Source of the DNA: Desulfobulbus sp.
GTDB taxonomy: Bacteria; Desulfobacterota; Desulfobulbia; Desulfobulbales; Desulfobulbaceae
Length of the DNA: 7,652 nucleotides
Direction: 5' to 3'
NCBI GenBank assembly: GCA_030600525.1
Contig: JAUVLX010000168.1
Location: 1-7,652 of the forward strand
The notes under the pieces are model-generated. The model was given only the letters and a program-made list of their open reading frames with translations. It ran no database searches and was not told the DNA's origin. The position numbers and the translations under genes were made by a program. Shown piece by piece: positions 1 to 5,345 of this stretch. How positions within the stretch are numbered: the stretch's first letter is position 1; each line of letters begins with the position of its first letter.

Positions 1-129
1 CTATCCCGCTATGAAGATGCAGACGCCATTGAGGTATTCAATGATATCGTTCAACAAGAGACCGCTTTCCAGGCAGCCTTAAGCATAACCTCCAAGGTTT
101 CCCAACTTTCCATTCTAGATTTTATCTAA
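1..129 (+). CDS. flgL: FlgL, flagellar hook-filament junction protein (C-terminal 42 residues, 5' truncated)
   Basis: Frame 1 is open from the first base to a TAA at 127-129. It reads LSRYEDADAIEVFNDIVQQE and ends SQLSILDFI. This is the typical end of FlgL/HAP3: a YEDAD-type segment, then the amphipathic C-terminal D0 helix ending in a SxLSLLDFL-like motif. FlgL is the junction protein between hook and flagellin filament and is exported by the flagellar type III system. The rest of the gene lies left of the window. Placement just upstream of csrA-fliW is a common order in bacteria that use FliW. No intrinsic terminator follows the stop; the 186-base gap to csrA holds only an imperfect hairpin (arms CCTGT 232-236 and ACAGG 254-258), so read-through into csrA is possible. 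The family call rests on the C-terminal motif alone. Confidence 0.85.
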   Translation, partial: LSRYEDADAIEVFNDIVQQETAFQAALSITSKVSQLSILDFI

Positions 130-315
130 CCCTTGTAGAACTGACTAAAAACACTTGCTTTTTCGGTCGGTTTACACAATATTGATCATACGGGCGTTGA
201 AATAATCAGTTACGGGTGTTTTTATCTTTCACCTGTACTGATTTCTCCCAGTGACAGGGCTGCCTCAATTCTTACCCTCTGGATAGCTTGTTCCGGAAAA
301 ATTATAGGTGCATAC

Positions 316-558
316 ATGCTGGTGCTGACCAGAAAAGCCGGTGAAGGTATTATCATTGGCGATAATATTACCGTCAAAATCATTGAAATGAAAAGCGGTG
401 GTATCCGTATCGGGATTGACGCTCCCCGAGAAACCAAAATATACCGGCAGGAAGTCTACGACCGCATCTGTCAGGAAAATATTGAAGCGACAAGGTGGGA
501 TCAAGTTGACCTTGATATCCTCAGCGATGAGCTTGCAAGCAGGAAAGTTAAAAAATGA
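316..558 (+). CDS. csrA: CsrA, carbon storage regulator / translational repressor
   Basis: This 80-residue protein starts MLVLTRKAGEGIIIGDNITV and shows the whole CsrA fold signature. The beta-1 RNA-contact residues L4, T5 and R6 are present, followed by the GExI.IGDxI turn, IRIGIDAP, and IYRQEVYDRI with R44, the second RNA-binding arginine. CsrA dimers bind GGA motifs in mRNA leaders and usually block ribosome access. The C-terminal tail (residues 51-80) is longer than in the 61-residue E. coli protein. Long tails are typical of CsrA proteins that are allosterically inhibited by FliW, and fliW is the next gene, overlapping by four bases (ATGA, 555-558). The start at 316 has a modest AGGTG ribosome site at 306-310. 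The likely local targets are the two flagellin leaders at about 5288-5340 and 7246-7296. Identification is secure; the targets are inference. Confidence 0.97.
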   Translation: MLVLTRKAGEGIIIGDNITVKIIEMKSGGIRIGIDAPRETKIYRQEVYDRICQENIEATRWDQVDLDILSDELASRKVKK

Positions 559-992
559 AAACCATACAAACTCGATTTGGAGAAGTTGAATTTGACCCTG
601 CAAATGTTATCCTTTTCCCGGAAGGACTTGTTGGCCTGGGCCATTTAAAAAATTTCCTGGTTATGCCAAACAAAAAAGAAGGCCCTCTATTTTGGATTCA
701 GAGTGTCGATGATCCGGCATTTGCTTTTGTGGTTACTGATCCAACGAACTTCTTTCTTGATTACGGTATTGCTCCGGACGAGAACGAACGCAAAAAATTA
801 CAAATGGAAGATGACGGCAAGTATTTTACACTGAGCATCGTCAGTGTCGCTGAGGACAAAACAATCACTCTCAATCTGGCAGGGCCAATTATCTACTCTG
901 CAGACACCAATAAAGCGCTCCAGGTTATCCTGGAGGACAGCAAGTATGACACAAAGACTCCGCTTCCTAAAATTAACAAGGAGACTGAATAG
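555..992 (+). CDS. fliW: FliW, flagellar assembly factor and CsrA antagonist
   Basis: This 145-residue protein has normal FliW length. Recognisable elements are the start MKTIQTRFGEVEFDPANVI, the FPEGLVGLG turn, FWIQSVDDPAFAFVVTDP, and a late TITLNLAGPIIYS strand. FliW is a small cytoplasmic beta-barrel protein. In B. subtilis it binds the C-terminal D0 region of flagellin; when flagellin is exported, freed FliW binds CsrA and relieves repression of flagellin translation. The start codon overlaps the csrA stop (ATGA), implying translational coupling; an AGGA at 541-544 inside csrA could serve as ribosome site. The stop is TAG at 990-992. The family end coincides with this TAG, so amber acts as an ordinary stop here, which matters for interpreting the in-frame TAG at 3826. 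A terminator stem starts inside the last codons, ending the csrA-fliW transcript. Confidence 0.95.
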   Translation: MKTIQTRFGEVEFDPANVILFPEGLVGLGHLKNFLVMPNKKEGPLFWIQSVDDPAFAFVVTDPTNFFLDYGIAPDENERKKLQMEDDGKYFTLSIVSVAEDKTITLNLAGPIIYSADTNKALQVILEDSKYDTKTPLPKINKETE

Positions 993-1018
993 TTTTACTG
1001 TACTATTTAGTCTTTTTT
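982..1018 (+). terminator. Rho-independent terminator of csrA-fliW
   Basis: The arms AGACTGAATAGT (982-993) and ACTATTTAGTCT (1002-1013) pair over 12 positions with one G-U wobble, around an 8-base loop, followed directly by a T-run to 1018. The left arm contains the fliW stop codon TAG (990-992), so translation would end inside the hairpin. The stem is AT-rich but long, and the U-tract is good. Confidence 0.85.
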
Positions 1019-1051
1019 GTAATGACCTTGAACCATCCTTTTATTCCCGTA

Positions 1052-1068
1052 AAACATCTCTGATGTTT
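1052..1068. repeat. Short perfect hairpin AAACATC-TCT-GATGTTT
   Basis: Seven-base perfect arms (1052-1058 and 1062-1068) surround a three-base loop. There is no T-run after it, so it is not a convincing terminator on the + strand. Read on the minus strand it would lie downstream of the CBS-ACT remnant at 1223-1371, but it is weak there too. Function unknown. Confidence 0.4.
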
Positions 1069-1080
1069 ATTAACCGCTAA

Positions 1081-1141
1081 TGTGAATCATTATTTCATTA
1101 TACCCTTCTGCCTGTTACCTTTGTGAGTGACGATTCACAAA
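1081..1141. repeat. Nested inverted repeats, operator-like
   Basis: An outer pair TGTGAATC (1081-1088) and GATTCACA (1132-1139) is a perfect 8-base inverted repeat with a 43-base spacer. The right arm is shared with a second, compact repeat: TTTGTGA (1120-1126), eight bases, then TCACAAA (1135-1141). The compact repeat resembles a CRP-type TGTGA/TCACA site, but with an 8-base rather than the usual 6-base spacer. No gene start lies directly downstream; the next confident gene begins at 1558. It could be an operator, a stem-loop, or chance in AT-rich spacer. Confidence 0.4.
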
Positions 1142-1222
1142 CGCTGTAAACGAAGAAAAGATTTCTCAAAGAAAAAGATACCTGGTGACCGCATTACAGC
1201 CCCCTTTTTAACTCCCCTCTCC

Positions 1223-1371
1223 TCACCCGAATGTATCCAATATTGCATTCCGCTTCTCGCTACCAGCCTTGACCGTTACCAGTTGACGTTCACGGCTAAG
1301 ATCATGTTTGACAATAATTCCCTCAATGTCCGTTCCCCTGTTTCCGAAAAATAGTCGGTCTCTATCATGGT
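1223..1371 (-). pseudogene. Decayed fragment of a CBS-ACT domain gene (copy 1)
   Basis: On the minus strand, one frame read leftward from about 1339 gives DIEGIIVKHDLSRERQ, then LVTVKAGSEKRNAILD, and stops at a TGA at 1223-1225. This matches the ACT-domain end of the better preserved remnant at 4161-4615 (DFSREHQLVTVKTGSENRDV). On + strand coordinates, 1231-1303 and 4199-4271 agree at about 57 of 73 positions by eye without gaps, and weaker similarity continues to about 1342. Just upstream in another frame, MIETDYF (to about 1371) resembles the TETD(I/L)F motif that ends a second CBS domain. That suggests a deletion between the CBS and ACT parts plus a +1 frameshift near 1335-1342. No start codon, ribosome site or intact frame remains. 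CBS-ACT (AcuB-like) proteins are thought to sense nucleotides or amino acids. The domain call is inferred from motifs. Confidence 0.6.
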
Positions 1372-1487
1372 TTTACAGGGCAATTCTCTTCTCATGTTTA
1401 AAAGCAAACAATACTATTATCTTAGCAATGTAACTTCCGTATTTAAACTGTGCGTAAAATCGAATAAGTGCGTTATTCATTTACTGC

Positions 1488-1517
1488 TTCTTTTTTTTAA
1501 AATGTTTCCTATATAAT
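1488..1517 (+). promoter_or_regulatory. Candidate housekeeping promoter for the pseudopilin/HD-GYP unit
   Basis: A perfect TATAAT -10 box lies at 1512-1517. The -35 region, at 18-base spacing, is TTCTTT (1488-1493), a poor match to TTGACA within a T-rich tract. Transcription would start near 1524, giving a leader of about 34 bases to the ATG at 1558. The surrounding stretch (1440-1530) is very AT-rich, so a TATAAT by chance is possible. Confidence 0.45.
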
Positions 1518-1557
1518 ATATGTAGCATCTTGTACTCATTTCCTTTCGACATTTCTA

Positions 1558-2037
1558 ATGCAACCTATTTTGAAAAAGCAAACATCTACAAAATCTTCAC
1601 ATGGCTTTACACTTCTTGAGCTCATGATAGTTATAGCTATCATTGGTACCTTGGCAGCAATTGCGATCCCACAATTTACAGCATATAGAGAGCGTACCGT
1701 TAAAAGCACAGTTATCGTTGAGATGAGAAATATAGAAAAAGAAATTATTTTATACCTAACGGGAAATGGCACCTACCCTGCCACGCTAAGCGATATTGGA
1801 CTTGGGGGATTCGAAGATCCTTGGGGCAATCCGTATGTATACTACCCTATGGATAATGTTCCCCCAAAAGTAAAAATAAGAAAGGATAAATCCTTACACC
1901 CTGTTAATACTGATTTCGATCTTTATTCAATGGGTAAAGATGGCCAGAGCAAAGCGCCCTTTACCGCCAAAGCAAGTCGTGATGACCTTGTGCGCTGTAG
2001 TAACGGCGCTTTTTGGGGCTATGCAGAAGACTACTGA
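1558..2037 (+). CDS. GspG-like pseudopilin (type II secretion / type IV pilin-like protein)
   Basis: This 159-residue protein has a textbook type III (prepilin) signal. A 16-residue basic leader ends in Gly16, then F17TLLELMIVIAIIGTLAAIAI follows, with the conserved Glu at position +5 of the mature protein (E21). PilD-type peptidase would cut after G16 and methylate F17. The hydrophobic helix (17-38) anchors the subunit in the inner membrane before assembly. The C-terminal half has DPWGNPYVYYP (87-97) and DLYSMGKDG (121-129), characteristic of GspG, the major pseudopilin, whose calcium site lies in the DLYS.G.DG region. The DDLVR (142-146) to AEDY end is a variant tail. No good Shine-Dalgarno precedes the ATG. 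The HD-GYP gene follows after 15 bases. No other secretion or pilus gene is nearby, so this is an orphan subunit; whether it serves a secreton or a pilus cannot be told. Confidence 0.88.
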   Translation: MQPILKKQTSTKSSHGFTLLELMIVIAIIGTLAAIAIPQFTAYRERTVKSTVIVEMRNIEKEIILYLTGNGTYPATLSDIGLGGFEDPWGNPYVYYPMDNVPPKVKIRKDKSLHPVNTDFDLYSMGKDGQSKAPFTAKASRDDLVRCSNGAFWGYAEDY

Positions 2038-2052
2038 TACCTACCGAATACT

Positions 2053-4158
2053 ATGCAATTAGGATTTTCATTCCTTCGTTCAAAGATAGCCCGACGATTT
2101 GTGTTTCTTTTTCTCTTTTCAGCACTCATCCCAACCTTTCTTTTGGCACTCGTCTCTTTAACCAGAGTGCAGGCACAGCTACAAGAACAGAGCTACGACC
2201 GGCTTCAGAAGGATACAAAAACTTACGGAATGGCTCTTTTTGATCGCATGAAACAAATGCACTATCTGATGCAGTTGTTATCGGAATCCTTCAAAGTTCC
2301 AGAACTACTCGAAACTGATAACTATTCTGCCAGAGAACAGTTGTTTTCACATTTTGAATATCTTGGATTGGTCTCTAAAACTCTTGGTAAACAAGATTTC
2401 ATGGGGAATGCTGAGTTGGACGATATCAACTCAATACTTGTAAGAAACTTGGAAAACGACGACAAAAAAACTGCAGTGCTAACCAATATAAGTGAGGGAG
2501 AGCGTACCAAAGTTTACTTTATATGCCCGTTTCAACTCAAAAATGGCGAACAAGCCCATTTAATTGGAGTTGCAAGACCAGATGCTCTCTGGGGGGTAGG
2601 GACATTCTCCTTATTACCGGCCCTCACAGAACTCACCGTTTATAGCGACGGGGTACGGATAATGGCAACATACGCATCTCCCAATGAGCAGTTGACTACT
2701 TTTACATTAGCCGATGTTCAAACAAACTCTCGTCAAATTATTTATAAATTCAATAATGAAGAATATATAGGAACAATTTGGCCGCTATTTTTGAAATCAT
2801 ATTTTTCCGCACCAACCTGGAGTATTGTTCTCAGTCAAAAAAAAGAAGACGCTCTCAGCAGCATGCTTGAATTTAAGCGTATTTTTCCTTTGATTATTCT
2901 CTTTACCCTCTGGGTAATCCTCTTGTTCTCATTGCATTCAATTCGGCGTACGTTGAATCCCCTTTCACAATTGAAAGAAGTCACCAAACGCCTTGCCTCT
3001 GGGGATCTCAATGCGCGAGTACACATCAACAGTAGAGATGAATTTGAAGATCTGGGCAGATCATTTAATAACATGACCGGGCAGTTGAAAAAACAAATGG
3101 ATACTCTTGCGGTCATCGACAAAATAGATAGGGCTATTCTCTCGTCTCTGGATTTCAAGATCATCCTCTCTCGGGGCCTCAAAATGCTGTACGATTTTCT
3201 TCCCTGTCAGAGTATTTTCTTTACAAAAGTTTATGCCCACTCATCTGAGCAAATTCAGGTCTTTGCCATTACCGACAAGAACCAGGATAATCCACTTGTC
3301 ACTCAGGAAATTATTACGTCCACTGAACGTGATGTATTAATACAGGATCAGGATTATATCCTGACCAAAGAGAACAATGACCTGCCTGCTTTTATTCAAT
3401 CCTCGATAGAAGAGAACTGCTTATTATGCTCTTTTCCGATAATTACCAAACAAAAACTCTTCGGCACCTTAGTCGTCTGCTTGAACCGAGAAAAGGATAG
3501 TGACGACACAACCACAATCAAACAGATTCGGCAAATAACTGATCAGTTAGGTATTGCTCTTTCAAATGCTCGGTTGGTTGATAATTTGGAAAAACTCAGT
3601 ATCGGAACGGTTGAGGCTCTTGCCAGAACTGTTGATGCAAAATCAAAATGGACTGCCGGCCATTCAGAACGCGTATCTGCTCTTGCCGTAAAAATAGCAA
3701 AGGCTATGAAGTTACCCGAACGGGATCTTGAAATGCTTTACCGTGGTGGATTGCTACACGACATTGGAAAAATAGGCATCCCTTCAACGGTGTTGGATAA
3801 ACCAGGAAAACTAGACGATGATGAGTAGGAAACCATCAAAACACACCCAGAGATAGGTGGCAAAATCCTTGAACCAATAAATGTATACAAGGATGTAATT
3901 CCAATCATTACCCAGCACCATGAGCGCCATGACGGCAAAGGGTACCCTCAAGGACTTGCAGGGGAATCTATTGATAAGAAGGCACGCATTCTTGCCGTCG
4001 CCGATGTTTACGATGCATTGATTTCACAACGACCTTATCGTGAAGGCTGGGTCAAACAAAAGGTGCTGTCTTTCATTGCTGAAAACGCCGGAAGTATGTT
4101 TCACCCTGAAGTCGTGGATGTATTTCTTGCTCTTGAGACGGATGACAACGAAAAGTAA
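2053..4158 (+). CDS. HAMP-GAF-HD-GYP membrane protein, probable c-di-GMP phosphodiesterase, interrupted by an in-frame amber codon
   Basis: The frame runs 701 codons to TAA at 4156-4158, with one TAG at codon 592 (3826-3828). Order: transmembrane helix about 15-36; extracytoplasmic sensor region 37-275; second helix about 276-296; HAMP 297-350 (RRTLNPL, RDEFEDLGRSFNNM); GAF-like region about 365-510; HD-GYP domain from 515. HD-GYP residues include H537 (AGHSERV), H569-D570 (LLHDIGK), and after the TAG H598 (KTHPEIG), H622-H623 and HDGKGYP (626-632), then ILAVADVYDAL. HD-GYP enzymes degrade c-di-GMP to pGpG/GMP. Family members usually have W or F at the TAG position (EEWE.MK.HP), so TGG to TAG is a single change. 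If TAG terminates, the 591-residue product keeps the HD pair but loses GYP and metal ligands, and is probably catalytically dead. The 109 downstream codons are intact. No clear ribosome site precedes 2053; coupling to the pseudopilin is likely. Confidence 0.85.
3826..3828 (+). other. In-frame TAG inside the HD-GYP domain
   Basis: The codons before it read KPGKLDDDE and those after it ETIKTHPEIGGKIL, so the family pattern continues without shift across the TAG. The position normally holds an aromatic residue, often Trp. Options are a recent nonsense mutation (TGG to TAG), amber suppression, pyrrolysine insertion, or a sequencing error. There is no in-frame ATG soon after it for reinitiation; the first methionine is near the C-terminus (GSMFHP). 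Confidence 0.9.
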
Positions 4159-4160
4159 CA

Positions 4161-4615
4161 TTAGTGGACTCTGTTGATTTTCATCCCTGCCTGCCACAAT
4201 GCATCCAGTATTACATCTCGGTTTTCGCTACCTGTTTTGACCGTTACCAACTGATGTTCACGGCTGAAGTCAGGGTAGACCGTAATCGCCAGAATATCCA
4301 TCCCCTGCTCCTTACATCTGGTAGAAGTGGTTTCGGTTGTGTTCGCTCAACAACTCAATACGCATGCCGTGAGCATCAACCCAGAATACCTCAAAAAAAG
4401 CGTTGAACATATTGGTTTCAGTGATAATGCTTGCAAGCCGCCCTTCTTTAATGACAGGAATCGAAGGTGTTTTATGTTGACGAATTTTTAATACTGCTTC
4501 CTCTATCGGCGCATCCGGAGCAGATTGTTAGCCGACAACATCTGCTCTGCTTCAACAATTATTGCATGGGGGTAACAGTTATGTCCTTCTGCGTCATCAA
4601 CAGCTTTACCAGCAT
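4161..4615 (-). pseudogene. CBS-ACT domain protein (AcuB-like) pseudogene (copy 2)
   Basis: Reading leftward, an ATG at 4615 with an upstream AGAGGA ribosome site begins MLVKLLMTQKDITVTP, a typical first CBS domain. The frame breaks at a run of five G (+ strand 4568-4572), and the next frame gives HAIIVEAEQMLSANNL. The rest of CBS1 and the start of CBS2 are missing: the sequence jumps to PDAPIEEAVLKIRQHKTPSI, then PVIKEGRLASIITETNMF, the end of CBS2. A further shift near 4330-4350 leads to the ACT domain, CKEQGMDILAITVYPDFSRE through QLVTVKTGSENRDVILDALW to a TAA at 4161-4163. So there are at least two frameshifts and one internal deletion, yet start, ribosome site and final stop remain. Intact relatives have two CBS domains plus ACT and probably bind ligands for regulation. 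It converges on the HD-GYP gene, with stops two bases apart. I am confident it is non-functional; the family name is by motif. Confidence 0.75.
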
Positions 4616-4631
4616 GGGTTTATTCCTCTTT

Positions 4632-4890
4632 TTATTCTTTATCCATTGGTTGCACTACGATAACTGGCTCCATTTTGCAGCCCCCAGTATCCTGATAGCA
4701 CACCTGAAATCGTGCCCCAGTAAAACTCCTGTCTAAAAACACCTTCTCGTTCAAATTGATCGAGTACTCTGGCTGAAGAGAGGTTAATACAGGCACTGGT
4801 CTCCTCGTCAGAGGCCATAAAGAACAATACCTGCAGTTTATATTCAGCAACAAGTAGAGTGCAGGTTTCTTTACTCAAGAGTTGTGTCAT
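4632..4890 (-). other. Unrecognised minus-strand ORF, possibly a degraded gene
   Basis: An ATG at 4890 opens an 83-codon frame (MTQLLSKETCTLLVAEYKLQ, ending GASYRSATNG, stop 4639-4641). An overlapping frame (ATG at 4853, stop 4632-4634) contains VFLDRSFTGARFQV, faintly like the D.S.TGARF strand of PilZ domains. Either frame ends 16-23 bases before the CBS-ACT pseudogene start, as expected for an upstream operon partner. A weak GAGAG lies before the ATG at 4890. A single older gene may have been split by a frameshift between the two frames. I do not recognise a family with confidence, and chance ORFs of this size are common, so this may be nothing. Confidence 0.25.
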
Positions 4891-5208
4891 TACTCTCGAC
4901 TGCCGAATTTTGATTCTTTGTCATAGTCTCAGATCAGGAGCTCAGTATATTAAAAGATTGGTTTACTCATGACATATCCTTATCTATACGGCCAAAGTAT
5001 CAAACCAACAGAGAGGGACCGATTTGTTTTAATTATAGCAAATTTTGTTACCAATCAGCAAAGTACCCAGTCCTACTTTCTTGGGATTTTCTTTCAACAA
5101 GCAAAACAAAGACTACATCTTGGCGATTCACAAACAAAAACATTTACCACTAATTCAACAAGTTACCCCGTCGGAGCCGGGATCTGTTATTATTTTTCTA
5201 AAAAGCAC
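4891..5208. other. AT-rich intergenic stretch upstream of the first flagellin
   Basis: No gene is supported here. A + strand frame opens at 4969 and runs to 5265 (98 codons), but it has no ribosome site, no recognisable motif and a composition like random AT-rich DNA. No convincing sigma-54 (-24/-12) element was found. The stretch probably holds upstream regulatory DNA for the flagellin and for the decayed minus-strand unit. Confidence 0.5.
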
Positions 5209-5236
5209 TTAACTGTTCCCCCCTATACACCGAAAA
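5209..5236 (+). promoter_or_regulatory. fliC: Candidate sigma-28 (FliA) promoter of flagellin 1
   Basis: TTAA (5209-5212) and ACCGAAAA (5229-5236) are separated by 16 bases. The sigma-28 consensus is TAAA-N15-GCCGATAA, so the -10 box matches at six of eight positions and the -35 at three of four. The second flagellin has a better candidate with the same 16-base spacing. Transcription would begin near 5243, giving a leader of about 100 bases. Confidence 0.4.
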
Positions 5237-5242
5237 GACTAC

Positions 5243-5270
5243 TGAGAGAGACACAGATGCATTGAGAGAG
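5243..5270 (+). repeat. Direct repeat TGAGAGAG, two copies 20 bases apart
   Basis: TGAGAGAG occurs at 5243-5250 and 5263-5270, a 20-base period, at the predicted 5' end of the flagellin 1 transcript. It could be a tandem protein site or a chance purine-rich repeat. Confidence 0.3.
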
Positions 5271-5287
5271 TTGTTACGTTTGTATCG

Positions 5288-5340
5288 TTAGCCGAAGGAA
5301 TAGTCAGTGGACGACCAAGGCTAAGAAAATTCATGGAGGA
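5288..5340 (+). promoter_or_regulatory. Flagellin 1 leader: GGA motifs, stem, and Shine-Dalgarno; candidate CsrA target
   Basis: The leader carries GGA at 5297-5299 (GAAGGAA), 5309-5311 (GTGGAC), and twice in the ribosome-binding block TTCATGGAGGA (GGA at 5335-5337 and 5338-5340), five bases before the ATG. TTAGCC (5288-5293) and GGCTAA (5319-5324) form a perfect 6-bp stem enclosing the first two GGA motifs; GTC and GAC (5303-5305, 5310-5312) can pair inside it. CsrA dimers typically bridge an upstream GGA and the one at the Shine-Dalgarno, as in B. subtilis hag. The GGAGGA site itself is strong, so high translation is expected when CsrA is titrated by FliW. Confidence 0.6.
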
Positions 5341-5345
5341 TTACC

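Noticed and set aside
265..603. Minus-strand 112-codon frame over csrA
   Set aside because: Fully antisense to csrA, which is an unambiguous family member.
1127..1354. Plus-strand frame of 75 codons in the fliW-pseudopilin spacer
   Set aside because: No ribosome site, and it overlaps the minus-strand ACT-domain remnant, which explains its sequence better.
4164..4406. Plus-strand frame of 80 codons after the HD-GYP gene
   Set aside because: It is antisense to the CBS-ACT remnant, whose minus-strand translation has clear domain motifs. The similar plus-strand frame at 1127-1354 shares the peptide pattern IQY..........DRYQL only because the minus-strand sequences are homologous.
4969..5265. 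98-codon frame upstream of flagellin 1
   Set aside because: No Shine-Dalgarno, no recognisable domain or signal, and it runs through the candidate flagellin promoter.
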